From the NCBI GenBank assembly GCA_951213105.1, contig OX578145.1, positions 9,407,691 through 9,471,690 of the forward strand: DNA of 64,000 bases. Reading direction: 5' to 3'. A model generated the notes under the pieces. It saw only the letters and a program-made list of their open reading frames with translations, was not told the origin of the DNA and did no database searches. This DNA is from Amaurobius ferox (Eukaryota > Arthropoda > Arachnida > Araneae > Amaurobiidae). Shown here piece by piece: positions 1-10,958 of the stretch. A program made the position numbers and the translations under genes. Within the stretch, counting starts at the first letter, position 1. Every line of letters starts with the position of its first letter.

Positions 1-255
1 ATGGGTACAGTAGAATACCCTAAGTAAAATAATTCAAAAGTGCAGAATTGTAGTGGGTCATAATCTACTTTAAACTGTAAATACCATTCAAAGGAGCGTT
101 TTTATGCGAAGGTTGTAATATGATCCGCTTGCTCGCTCGCTGTAAGTGAACTCACGATATATACCATAGAAATAAAAATCGAAATACAGAGTTGAAAAGA
201 ATAAGACCTTTTATTCGATTGTGCAGAAAATCGTCCATTTCTGATTAAAATAATC

Positions 256-344
256 ACACCCTATTTCATTGTCCGGCCACAGAAATAGCTACTGTAAGCC
301 TTCGGGTTAGTCATGTGGTCTGGGTCTTCAACACCCTATTTCAT
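256..344. repeat. 61-bp insertion flanked by 14-bp direct repeats
   Basis: The 14-bp sequence ACACCCTATTTCAT occurs at 256-269 and again at 331-344, bracketing exactly 61 bp (270-330). A diverged relative of those 61 bp, in opposite orientation, lies at 33150-33210, also exactly 61 bp and also between direct repeats (11 bp). A partial relative is at about 46878-46920. Seen: the repeats and lengths. Inferred: a very short retroposed RNA. The start of the unit resembles the tRNA-like head of the SINE at 14.2 kb, so an internally deleted SINE is an alternative. No poly(A) tail and no ORF. Confidence 0.7.
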
Positions 345-873
345 GCGCTCATCTCATTTTTCATTGGATAGTTTACTCCCAGACAGGCACATTCGGGCAT
401 ACATCTAAAAAATGGTTTAATCCTATACAGATGCTGAAGAATGTATATCCATGAGTTGAATTTTTATCTTATCACCCAGTCATTTTATGCATTATATGGA
501 ACGCAAAAATTTTTAGAGAGATGCTTTTAACTGCTCACGTAGACAAATAACCAGTCATTTTCCTTTTATAAAGAATCGTAGCGCAACAACATTGTGGTTG
601 CTTTTTTCAAAACTCCCTTTTTCTCTTTTCTATAACCTACACCGATCCTGGAGGCTCATTTGCATAAATTTCTTTTTATCCCCCCTTTTCTTCCTCTTTA
701 TCCTGGAAGAAAAATCTCGGAGTGTTCTTCCTCCAATGTAGGTGATATTTCCGAAAAACTGAAGAGTGTTGAAATTGGGGAGAAGAGAGCTTGAAAATGC
801 CTTCAATAACCACTTTCCCCGACGTTCATAAATATTCATCAGACACAAGTTTTTCTTCTGTTTCTTACGAGCA
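345..873. other. No gene seen
   Basis: AT-rich single-copy-looking sequence. The minus-strand ORF inside it is short, low in complexity and matches no family I know. Confidence 0.5.
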
Positions 874-1707
874 GGATAGATTTTTAATCTTTAGAACAAG
901 GTGCAATAGATGAATGGGGTTACCCAGAGTCTTGCCAGAATGCTTTACTAAATTTTTAGTCACGTGAATAGTAAAGTAACAAAGTGTACAGCAAAATCTC
1001 TTTTACCCAAATCAAAAGGGACACGATATGATATGTAGGGTGGAAAAATCTGCGAAATATGTGAAATTTTAATGATAATATATTAAATTTATTCTTCTGT
1101 GACCCAGATGGTCCGACCTACCCTAAAGTGTAAGGTATCTGTTTGGACGGCCGGGAAATGCCAATGCCACCCAATTTTGAACGGAACCCAGCATCCACAG
1201 GGACCGTAACCTCCTTTCCTTACCATCAACCTCTCTGAAGGATTTATGGACCCACCTATTTAATGTTTCTGTACTCTGCATAACGCAGAGACAGTTTGGG
1301 CAGAGCAGGGAATTCAACTCGGGTCATTCGAATGCAATCCTTCCACTCTAACTGCTGGGTTGTTTCACCCCAATAAAATATGTGATATTTATGCACACCC
1401 CTCATGTGTGAACTGTAAAAATGGTTAGAAAACTGTCCAGTCCTTATTTAGATCGGCATGTGTACCCGCCGTTGCTCAAGATTTAAAATAGGTGAAAATT
1501 CTATAAGCATTTTAAATGACATTGCCATTCAAATAATTCCCCTGTACAGATCGTATCGTCTCCCCTTTGATTTAGGTGAAAGAGATTCTGTTCTACTTTA
1601 TTACTTTACCATTCACGTGACTATAAAAATTGAATAAAGCATTCTGGCAACACTGTGGCAACACCATTCATCTGTTGCACCTTGTTCTAAAGATTAAAAA
1701 TCTATCC
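874..1707. mobile_element. Fold-back (long terminal inverted repeat) element
   Basis: Bases 874-1032 are repeated in inverted orientation at 1550-1707 with strong but imperfect identity; both arms carry the segment reading GATAGATTTTTAATCTTTAG, then a shared GTCACGTGAAT. The arms are about 160 bp and the interior about 520 bp, of which about 300 bp is a later SINE. No transposase is present, so this is a non-autonomous DNA element or fold-back repeat. A clear target duplication outside the arms was not found. Confidence 0.65.
1070..1375 (-). mobile_element. tRNA-derived SINE, copy 1, nested in the fold-back element
   Basis: Read on the minus strand, the head (about 1375-1290) carries a degenerate A box and a B-box-like GAGTTGAATTCC, as in RNA polymerase III-driven SINEs. 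The body shares long matches with the plus-strand SINE at 21135-21363 (both contain GTACGGTCCCTGTGGATG or close variants, then AATTGGGTGGCA and CCCGGCCGTCCAAA). A 15-bp direct repeat with one mismatch (AAATATGTGAaATTT at 1055-1069, AAATATGTGAtATTT at 1376-1390) brackets it, as expected for retroposition. The 64-codon ORF inside is a by-product of the repeat. Confidence 0.8.
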
Positions 1708-1713
1708 CTTGAA

Positions 1714-3330
1714 TTATAATAGAACTCAATGCAAAAGGAAGTTAAGTTTAAAGAATATAAATAGTTTCTCTTCTTTTTTGATCCATAAAAGTAAAGAAAA
1801 CATTCTGGTATCCTTTTTAAAGCAATTAAAAAAAAATCGAAAGTTTGATCATCCAATGCCAAAATATAGGTCAGCTAAAATAAATGGCGAAATAAATTCT
1901 CTTAGCATTTTTATCTCATTTCAGAAATCCATTATGCTTGATCAAAAATGTAGTATGAAGTTTCAAATTGTTTTGGCATAAATAGATATTTTATAGGTGA
2001 CTATTTATTTGAAAGCGAATACTGTCAGTTATAGAACGCTAACAGGCACCGTTCTTGAGATATTACTTTTTAGACTTAACCTTTTCTAATTACTTTCAAC
2101 CATGACTCTTGCATAATGGTGTCCGTTTCTTCATCAGGAACCACTCTCAACAGGGTGAGGATTTTACGTTTACCTACTTGGAGTGCTGTGTGTATTGTTT
2201 CAAACAATTTAAGCACATAGAATAATATTTGGTATAATTATTACAATCCATAAACGTTAGTGGTCTATTCATTTTCGAGAGACCTTTTCGACAGTGGATG
2301 GCCTTCCATTTTCAAATAGTTTAGTTGGCTACTTTAGTGCAATAATAGTTATTTCAGATGCAATATATAATTTATAGTTATATTATACTCAATATTTTAT
2401 TTAGTATAAAATGACACCCTTTATAGAACAATAACATTTGCCGTTCTCGAGATATTGTATTTTTTTTTTTATCTCGGGGAGAAACACGAATTAAACGTGT
2501 TCTCTATTAATTAGTGGCTTTGACTTAAATCAACTCATGCGTTAATAGTAAACACATTCGCGAAGTATTTTTAACCAGAAAAAAAAAAAGAACATAGTTG
2601 TCACGAATCGTTTGCGAGATATTAAAAATTTTAGATCCATACGGGAGAGCACGATAGCTCTCAAAATGGTCAAGAAATTAAGTATATTTACTTTGACCTG
2701 TGTGACAACATAAACTCTATTGTTTTTTGAGATATCTAGTTATAAAGACAGCTTGTATAATTGCTTCTGCAAAATAATGGAATTCATTAACTTATGGGCT
2801 GGACACATCGAAATTTATAAAATGGAATTAGCATTTTATATTAAATCGTATGTAAAAAATGTAATGAGAACAAATGGCACAGAACTGACCAATAAATTTT
2901 GATTTTTTTTTTTTTTTTTTTTTTTCCGAAAATTATGGGTGTCTTCTTATTCGATTTGATTTAAAATCAACAGGTTTCTTTTAAATATCAATAGAACTGA
3001 CCATAATCAATTTCATCTCGAACCCACATTTCTTTCGGGAGATTTCACGTCCACTGTGGAAAATGTTAAAGTACTATTATCTCGTGAACGGCTATGATAT
3101 CTCAAAAGTTACTCTGCTAAGGAATCTCTAGTTAAAAGTACTTATGAAATATTAGGCTCATTTGCTAATTGTAAGAATACTTGAAAATTCTTTTGAGTTT
3201 TACTAGACGGAGGAGCGAGATATATCCTGAGAATGAAAAATGTAATTTTTCTTATAAATGATATTAGCTTTTACATATAAAATCGTGTGAAAATATATTA
3301 TTCACTTAATATTATTGAATACAATTATTT
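1714..3330. repeat. Old dispersed repeat rich in CTCGAGATATT-like motifs; no gene
   Basis: Several degenerate units contain a variant of CGTTCTCGAGATATT followed by an AT-rich stretch and a GAGCGCGATATCT-like motif (near 2045, 2440, 2605, 3085 and 3200). Similar units occur near 38545 and 57900-58450. They look like an old, diverged repeat family. Poly(T) lies at about 2897-2925. ORFs here are short and unconvincing. Confidence 0.45.
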
Positions 3331-3333
3331 GTA

Positions 3334-3375
<42 letters not shown>
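3334..3375. repeat. (TA)n microsatellite
   Basis: About 20 uninterrupted TA dinucleotides upstream of the P-like element. Confidence 0.95.
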
Positions 3376-3380
<5 letters not shown>

Positions 3381-3620
3381 TAGAAATATGTAATAATAAA
3401 AAATTATGTAATAATAAAAAAAAAATCAAGTAATATTAACATCACCAAAGAAGCAAATTTACGGCCATAATACCGATAAGAGAAGAGGACAGCACCAGCC
3501 CAAATTCGATGATTAGTCAGAGTTAAATTTCTCCTCAGGTCTGAGTATTTAACTCTAACTAACCCAAACACATGCCTGCTTCAGATAGAGCAATAGTACA
3601 TTACTATAAATACTCCAACC

Positions 3621-6600
3621 CAAGGTCCGTAGAATATCTTATATATAAGGTTGTCTCGTTCGGGAGAAAACGTGTTTCAGGAAGGAAAGACGAGTGACGT
3701 CACTGCTAGACCCGTTCTCTGTTACAGGCGAGTAAAGCTATTGAGAGACGTTGATAAGAAACTATTTAAACATTTATTTAATATTAAGTGTGTACATGCA
3801 ATATAGAAGAAAATTAAACTGTGTAATGGGACGTTTACGGATATTTAATAAATTCCGTACATATGAAAAAAAAATTTGCAAATTTTGGATGAGAGGGAAA
3901 GTCATGAGAATTTTAGCATCAAGAGAAGTTTATACAAAGATCTATGGATGCTATGTTCAAAGATTATTGAATGATCAAATGTTATATATAAAAGGATATT
4001 GAATGATTAGAAAAGAGTCACTAACTCTTAAGTGCGTTATCGGAATCGGTTTGGGAAGGATATAAATATATATTTCTAATCTAAATGATGAAAATCAGTC
4101 GTCATTTAAATATTGAATGTATTCTGAATTTTACAAACATGAAGAATGCAGATTAAAATAGAATATATAATATTATCAGGCAATTCAATGCATGGCTTTT
4201 GTCTAGCTCAAAATTTTATATGTTTTAAAAAAAATATAAGAAAAATTTAATATCACATGAAGTTAATACAAAAAATAATTGCAATGACATGTTCAAAGAT
4301 GATATTGTATAATCAAACATTATATATACAAAGATTAGTGAATTTGATGTCCAAATAAATTCATGATTTTTGATACATAAATAACAATATTACCTTTATA
4401 TTTAGGAGGTTCTTTATGTTGTAATTTTCATAATTTTCCTCCTTTTCCTACCATTCGTATCTTTTGCCAGTTTTGTAAACTCGGTTAATTTATTATTTAA
4501 GTACTTCAGACGAATAATTGTTCGCATCTTAACGTAAGTTCTTATAGCTTCGAGGGGAATTAAAAGAAGTTGTTTGCTAACATTTTCTGATAAAGTTGCG
4601 ACAACACCTGGTTCTTTTATGAGATTTGAGGCAGGATGAAAACGAACAAACTCTCGTTCGATAATTTTGCAGGCCGATCTCCATTCATTTGATGGTTCTG
4701 TAAGTCCGCCAAAAGACAAATGTTGCAGCCATGATAGAGTAGTGGAAATAAAATCAGTATTTTTGTACGTAAACTGTCCTAGTTGTGGATATTTAATCCT
4801 GTACTTTTTCGCCACCCAACCTTGTAAATAGTCTAGCGCAGCTTCTTCAATTGGTGTAAGGCTTTCTTCAGCTCTTTGAGATCCGTCAGTATTTAATGTC
4901 GTATAGAAAGTTTCGTCTTCCTCACTGAACTCTTTGATTACAACTTCGTTGTAATTATTTGCTAAACCGCTTTTATTTAACACTTTGAATACAATAAATG
5001 TTTCACTTGAGCAACTAGGATTTTCAGTATTCATTCCTTTTTGAATTATTCCGGGATTTTTCCCCATTAAAATCATGCGAATACGGTAAAGTGCATTAAG
5101 AGGGGTAGGATGATCATTAAGTCCACCCTTTGTTCGTACTTGTGAAAAAAAGTTTTCCACAGAATCTTGATTTAAACGATGGGTTAGAATATAAGAAACC
5201 CCAGTATGAGGAATTAAATCCTGAAATAAGCCTTTTAGTGAATTTATAGATATCAATATGCCCCTTTGGAATAATTGAATGCTTTTTTTTCCACAGCATC
5301 TCATGCCTGCTACCATGCTATATGCATTATCCAGCACATTAAGTTGCTCTTTTGCAAAAATACGAAATCCACACTTTGCCGGAAATCCAAAAATTTCAGG
5401 AATGTAACTATTCATTACATCAAACCAATTATTTATTATTGTAATAAAATTTGCTAAATTAAGAGCAGCTTCAGGCAAATCACCGGGTAAGAAATGTTCC
5501 AGAGCTTTCGCGGTCGTTAAAGAAAGGAGTTCGGCTGCTAATCTCACATTTTGTCGTTGAGGACCTTCACAATACAAATGTTTGTCTGTAAGTTTGTGAC
5601 ACACTTTAACTTCGTGCTTATCCATTTGAAAAAGGCATAATAATGGATTTTTATCAATTCGTGTTTTGTTCGATAACTCAAATCCAGTATCGAGAAGCCA
5701 ATTTCTTAGAAGCTTTAAAAGATGAGGAGCGTCTGCAAAGCAAAATATTTTCTTCTCTTGAATAGCCGGATTTTCAAACCACGGTTTCTCTATTGAAATT
5801 CCCAGTTGCTTCCAAAGGCCAATATTTCCCCCACCCATATGAGATACACAGGCCACAACATTTATGTCAATACTTTGAAGCCTCTTTATAATGCTGTAAA
5901 GAATTTTTTCTGTCATTTGACAGTCAAAGTCAACAAAAATGGGTTGTTTCCAACTTGAAAATAATCCCCTTGCCATAACAACCTGCATTTGAGAAAAGGG
6001 ACCCATAATTTTATCTAATTTCTCATCATACTCATAGCCTTTTTTTATTTTCATTTCATCAAACAAAAGTACAGCAACTTTTTCATTAGCATTCATATTC
6101 GATGCAGCAACTTTCATGACATCGTCAATAATTCCTTGTCGAATAGTTATAGAGGATGCCCATTTATGAAGAGTTGATATTCCTGGAAGAGGAAATTTCA
6201 GTTCTTTTCTTAAATAAATGTAGGCTCTTTTACTTAGATATCTCAAACTTATGGCAATCGCAATATCCTCGTTTGACCAATACCTTTTTTTCTTGCAATT
6301 TAAAATTATATCTACTTGATTTTTAGTAAATATTTTCTCCAATTCTTTACGAATATTTTCTATTTCATTTTCCGTGGTATTTATTTTTTTCAATTTGCTG
6401 CGTTTAATTCTATTCAGCCTCTTAATCTTAAGTTTTAAATGCTTAATTTGTTTCATATAATTCATCCGAATGGAAATAATTTGTTTTTTTAGGAAATTGT
6501 ACTTTTGCACTATATCAGCATAATCAGTGGCTGAAATTTCAATATTTTCTTTATTTTCATTAGTTGAAATCAGTGCATTAACTAAATTACGATCTCTTTG

Positions 6601-7281
6601 TTTAAGCCGAAATTCACGGTCAGCTCTATTTTCGGCTACTTTCATTTCATCAAATGAATTTTTTAAAAATTTTGAAGGAATGGCTGTATATTTAAGCTTC
6701 CGTTTTGCTGGTATATCCAAGAGTTCAGATTTTAAATCCCTTTCATAATCTTCCGGCGTAAAATGTTCAGAGCAGACGCAACACGTGTCCGGATTCCACT
6801 TTCCATCTCTTCTACACAAATGAACCCATTTCTTTCTTAATTCCACATCCTTTGGAAATGTATGGTAAAGTATATGCTTGGTATCCGGGTTTTTCTTTGA
6901 CATAACAAGACTGTTGTTACATAGAGCAACTGTGCAACGTGTCCCAGGCATAATATTCCACTATCTCACTAACGATAACACTTTATGAACACTATTCAAA
7001 ATCAAAGCAAATGTACACAAATAAATGCAAAATTTTCCGGATAACATCGAATTGAGCGATAAGGCGCCAAATCCCCATTTACGTGTGAAGCATAATTTAC
7101 ATTAGTTGGCGAATTTGGAAGTCTACCTTGGCGTCCTTGGCGAGAAAGGAGAAAGCGAGCAGCAACCTATAGATTTCCAGAAAACTTACTTGGGTCTAGC
7201 GGTGACGTCACAACTGGACTCAAAACTTGACCATGGGGGGAATACGGAACGAGACAACCTGTTAATATTTTATTAACCTTG
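3621..7281 (-). mobile_element. P-element/THAP9-like DNA transposon, nearly complete
   Basis: The element starts CAAGGT (3621-3626) and ends ACCTTG (7276-7281), with a longer subterminal inverted repeat AGGTTGTCTCGTTC at 3648-3661 and its complement at 7247-7260. It is flanked by the 9-bp direct repeat ACTCCAACC (3612-3620 and 7282-7290); P elements are known for 8-bp target duplications, so one base may be fortuitous. The outside flanks, joined, match in inverted orientation a continuous repeat at about 17970-18110 that has one diverged copy of the target (17994-18002) and no insert. It carries a single transposase ORF on the minus strand. The good preservation suggests fairly recent insertion. 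Confidence 0.85.
4414..6951 (-). CDS. THAP-domain P-element-type transposase (THAP9-like)
   Basis: 845 residues, no internal stop, starting at an ATG just inside the element. Residues 1-95 form a C2CH THAP DNA-binding domain: Cys6, Cys11, Cys60 and His63, with Trp42, Phe64 and a terminal AIPSKF box at 90-95. Residues 140-210 are lysine/leucine-rich and probably coiled coil. Residues about 220-268 look like a helix-turn-helix ending LHKW. The RNase H-like core shows FDEM (Asp298), VSHMGGGN (369-376), FADAPHLLKLLRN (405-417, the start of the GTP-binding insertion in P transposases) and SVENFF with Glu599. Family members, as I know them, have Asp where this has His371 (codon CAT at 5841-5839, one base from GAT). 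The length fits the family (about 750-900). It would act in the nucleus on the element ends; the His suggests it may be catalytically dead. No introns are evident. Confidence 0.93.
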   Translation of the reverse strand: MPGTRCTVALCNNSLVMSKKNPDTKHILYHTFPKDVELRKKWVHLCRRDGKWNPDTCCVCSEHFTPEDYERDLKSELLDIPAKRKLKYTAIPSKFLKNSFDEMKVAENRADREFRLKQRDRNLVNALISTNENKENIEISATDYADIVQKYNFLKKQIISIRMNYMKQIKHLKLKIKRLNRIKRSKLKKINTTENEIENIRKELEKIFTKNQVDIILNCKKKRYWSNEDIAIAISLRYLSKRAYIYLRKELKFPLPGISTLHKWASSITIRQGIIDDVMKVAASNMNANEKVAVLLFDEMKIKKGYEYDEKLDKIMGPFSQMQVVMARGLFSSWKQPIFVDFDCQMTEKILYSIIKRLQSIDINVVACVSHMGGGNIGLWKQLGISIEKPWFENPAIQEKKIFCFADAPHLLKLLRNWLLDTGFELSNKTRIDKNPLLCLFQMDKHEVKVCHKLTDKHLYCEGPQRQNVRLAAELLSLTTAKALEHFLPGDLPEAALNLANFITIINNWFDVMNSYIPEIFGFPAKCGFRIFAKEQLNVLDNAYSMVAGMRCCGKKSIQLFQRGILISINSLKGLFQDLIPHTGVSYILTHRLNQDSVENFFSQVRTKGGLNDHPTPLNALYRIRMILMGKNPGIIQKGMNTENPSCSSETFIVFKVLNKSGLANNYNEVVIKEFSEEDETFYTTLNTDGSQRAEESLTPIEEAALDYLQGWVAKKYRIKYPQLGQFTYKNTDFISTTLSWLQHLSFGGLTEPSNEWRSACKIIEREFVRFHPASNLIKEPGVVATLSENVSKQLLLIPLEAIRTYVKMRTIIRLKYLNNKLTEFTKLAKDTNGRKRRKIMKITT

Positions 7282-7363
7282 ACTCCAACCCAGACTACAG
7301 GCATCAAAAAATGAAAAAAAGAAGAAGAAAAGATAAAAAGAAGAAATGGAAGAAAAAAAGAAG

Positions 7364-7366
<3 letters not shown>

Positions 7367-7406
<40 letters not shown>
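7367..7406. repeat. (TA)n microsatellite
   Basis: About 20 TA units after a purine-rich GAAGAAAA stretch, just right of the P-like element. Confidence 0.95.
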
Positions 7407-7410
<4 letters not shown>

Positions 7411-7754
7411 CAATTCTTAAAATATAATATTCGATAACTTGACATGTAATATCTTGAGAATTACTCTTATTGCGGGCGCATAAATTATGTCGTTTACTTT
7501 TAAATAAAAATGCATTTGTAAACTAGCTAGTGTTATAACATTTCTTTACATATGTTATTATTTTATAACATTTTTTTAAAATTAAAACAAAAGGCTTTTT
7601 TTTCGAAAACAGAAAAAAATTAGAGTTTTTATTTGGTTTTGTTCATCTCACATATCGATAGTCCTCTGACATTTATCGATTGGGATAACGTATCCAATTT
7701 CATTCGGTATGCACAATTGGTTTGGGCAATGCCTTGCCCACAGATGCTTGAATA

Positions 7755-8130
7755 AACAGGCATTATTGAAATAATGGTTGATTCTTATTCAGTAATACGC
7801 AAAACGAGTCAATCTATCCAATTCTGAGCTTTTTTTTCTTTTTATCCCATCACAATATTTTAATTTTGTATGTACTATGCATTGTAGAAATTTTCATTTT
7901 AAATTTACTGTGCATTGAAGGAAAAGTAAATCACAATATCGGGTCGAAAGATCCGATATCGTGATTCCGGATCCGATCTGTCTCAATAATGATCACAGGC
8001 ATCATTGAGACAGATAGGCATTATTGAAGAATGGCTGGTTCGTATTCAGTGATACTGAAAACGTGGAGATTTTTGACACCATCACAATGCTTTTCCTTTA
8101 TATATACTAGGTATTAGAATGGAAAACCTG
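7755..8130. repeat. Local direct duplication, about 260-bp period
   Basis: Bases 7758-7805 (AGGCATTATTGAA, TTATTCAGTAATAC) recur diverged at 8018-8066 (AGGCATTATTGAAGAATGG, TATTCAGTGATAC), and the following ATCACAAT and TATGTACTA segments recur in the same order. This is an old tandem duplication of non-coding DNA. Confidence 0.55.
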
Positions 8131-9140
8131 GCGTTATCCTGATAAGCTTAGAAATGGATAACACCATTAAATTTCCAAATCGACTGTTTTGAGCAAAAAT
8201 CATTCCTGTTATTTTTCCTATACGCAACCATGCCAATTTAGCAGCATGGATGTAATTGCGTTCTCATTTGATACCAATTATAAGCGCGTCACAACTGAAA
8301 AATAAAACACTTGCAGTCGAAAAAATTAAAAAATGTTCCTGTACCCTAGAAGTAAAATTAAAATAATAGTAACAATTTTCATCTGAGTAAAGTCAAATAT
8401 TCATAAAACTCTTACAATATTAAAATAATTACATATTCCAAAGCAATGAAATGAATGTTTTCGCTCGCATTTTTTTAAATGCGAGCGAAATCTTCGAAAT
8501 TTATTTCAGATTTTATAATTCTTTTAACATGGTATCATAGGACAAATAGTGTCATAATCATGCAAAGTGTTATTTATGGCTTAACGATCACGACACTTTC
8601 TGAGATCGTTAAGGTCTGAGTTTCAATCATTGTTGTGGAAAATAGCCATGATACAATTTTTTTTCATTTGGGACGTCATTAGCCCCCCTTGGGGGGGGGG
8701 GGGGCAAGTTATACCTCTCCAGTGTGCACATTGTCAAGTATGGTATCACTCGAAATATTTTTTCAAGCCCATTACAGTGAAGGATAACATGCTATAATTT
8801 TAGTCATTTGGACCCATTTTTCAAAATTTCTTTTCTTGTAAAATTTGGAAGAGGAAAAAAAAACTACCTAAAAATGGATTCTGGTCTGAGAAAGTCGAGT
8901 TGAGTTACACTCTAGTAAATTTAAAATTAAAATACAAATTATTATGGAAATTAATAATTTTCATAGCATTATTTTTTGGCTGAAAATTGAGTATCTAAGT
9001 TTTTTTTGGTGCATAGCGTCGATTCGTTTGTGCTCATCACTGTGTAGAACACATTCATTATGTAGAATACGCGATGAAAATGAAATACACTTTTTCAGCT
9101 TGGAGAGTATTTTTGCAGTCATCTATATCCCGATGGAGTT
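8131..9140. other. No gene seen
   Basis: AT-rich, with a GCGAGCGAAA/TTTCGCTCGC inverted repeat at about 8460-8490 and a G run at 8690-8703. No supported coding sequence. Confidence 0.5.
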
Positions 9141-9225
9141 TTGGGTGCACTCTTTTCTCATAGGATGGAAACGGTGAATGAAGTATTATTCCAAATGACG
9201 TCCTCGTTCAGATTTTCCGTTTACT

Positions 9226-9430
9226 CGGCTATCACTAATCTTCGTTGCTGGCTGCGAGCAATGGGGCGTGCACAACCTGCCACGGAAGAAGCCCCGCAAG
9301 GGCGCGTCACCCTATCCCGGCAGCCTCCGCGTCCGTTCGTGCTCGCATGCGGCCCTGGGGAGGAAAGGATAGCCGAGGAGGGAAGGCCGATGACACCCGA
9401 CACCGGATGCGAAGGTGTTGGCCGTACCTT
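9226..9430. other. GC-rich, CpG-containing island of unknown role
   Basis: About 200 bp with visibly much higher G+C and CpG density than the AT-rich surroundings. Overlapping ORFs exist on both strands (99 codons plus, 60 codons minus), as expected by chance in GC-rich DNA, and none resembles a known family. It could be a first exon or promoter, or an unrecognised repeat. Confidence 0.4.
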
Positions 9431-9440
9431 TAGTTTCTGA

Positions 9441-10135
9441 AAAAGAAAATAAACTAATAATTCTAAAACCAGAAAAGTACTTTTTTTTTCTTATTCGTTA
9501 ACTGTATTTTTAGTTGTGAGAGGCTTTTTTCCCCCTTATGTTGGCAAAAAAAAAAGGGGGGGGGAGGGGTAAAACGCGAGGTTTTGGAATATATATATAT
9601 ATATATACTTTTTTTTTTTTGAAAAAGTGCGAGTTCACAACAGCGAACTGATTGGATTACAATTTTCAGGTGTGAGTGTTCCTGACTTTTGATTTATCCA
9701 TCCTTTCTTTTTTTTTAATCTCTGGGTATTTTTCTTGGATTTCCAAAAGGTAGCCGTTGGAGGAAGGGGAGGGGGGGGGGGGATTTTAGCACTTTAACGG
9801 ATTGCCTTAGTTTATAAATATATATATATATCTAAATGTGGGGTTCACTGTTTTTCTTTATCAAGATCACAGAATGTTGCTGATGGTTTCTTATTTTATC
9901 AGTATCTGTTGGGGGCGTAAGCCATTGAAACAGGTGTCCTCCTCGAAACCTGTCGTAGAATCTATCCTTGGAACAAGGCAGTGTTCTTTGTTGCTGAAGG
10001 GGAGACATCACTCTTTAAACTCCCCAAAAGTTATTATTTTTTATTTTTCTATATTTATTGAATATAATGTTAAAAAATATTTTAAATTATCATACTATCA
10101 TAAAAAAAAAATTATAATTACTATAGTTATAGTTA
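9441..10135. other. No gene seen; simple-sequence tracts
   Basis: Contains poly(A)/poly(G) at about 9547-9568, short (TA)n at 9589-9606 and 9820-9831, and a G run at 9768-9782. The plus-strand ORF at 9838-10140 ends in AT-rich sequence and has no recognisable domain. Confidence 0.45.
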
Positions 10136-10290
10136 TTTGACAGATTGTTTTCTAGTTATCTATAGTTATAGTAGTCTGTTGACAGATAGTCATAGTAGTC
10201 GGTTGACAGATAGTTATAGTAGTCTGTTGACAGATAGTTATAGTAGTCTATTGACAGATAGTTATTTATAGTTATTGTAACCTGTTGATG
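10136..10290. repeat. 24-bp minisatellite
   Basis: Four to five tandem copies of a 24-bp unit reading GTAGTCTGTTGACAGATAG plus TTATA, with few substitutions between neighbours; the edges are decayed copies. Confidence 0.85.
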
Positions 10291-10958
10291 GATAGTGTGA
10301 ATGCTTCACTAATGTATTTCTTTCTATGGACTGATACTTTTAAAGCTAAAAGGAAGGGGCTAGAACGTAATGTTGTGAAAACGGCGAAATTGTTTGTGTT
10401 AATCGTTGAGGTGGCCCTGGGGTAAGATATGCTCCACCGTATTGAGTGTATTTTTAATTTATTTAAATTGTTTGTTTTTTTTGCAGAAAAAAAATGATCA
10501 GTCCAATACAAATTAGATCTTAAACAAAATAGAACATTTCTATACGTATTCCCATTCATTTTTATTTCTCCTTATTATGTACCCTGTTCTACAAATATTG
10601 AATAAAGTACTTATGACTTCTACTCATAATTAGAAAATTTTCCTTTAAAAACAATCCGAAACGCATACGCTAAACACCACGCTTTCGTATTGTGTCCCGT
10701 AAGACAGGATAGGACATGAGCGAAAAATCGGTCTAAGAATGGTCTAAAAAATGAAGAATGGTCTAAATCGGTCTAAAAATTTCAAATTAACTCAACAAAT
10801 AAAAATGAAATTCGAAGTATAATAAATGAATTTAAATATTTGAGAATCCTAATACAAATGAGCCTATAAGTTTTTATAATTTGAATATTAAATGAAATAC
10901 ATTGGAATTCACGAAAACAATGAAATCAAATGAACCTATTTAATTCGCAAAAACGTAT
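10291..10958. other. No gene seen
   Basis: AT-rich sequence. A minus-strand ORF (10272-10559) has no recognisable features. Confidence 0.45.

Noticed and set aside
2720..4002. ORFs at 2720-2902 and 3751-4002
   Set aside because: AT-rich chance ORFs; the second lies in the non-coding left part of the P-like element.
10136..10290. CRISPR-like array
   Set aside because: The 24-bp units are directly adjacent without spacers; a minisatellite in a eukaryotic context.
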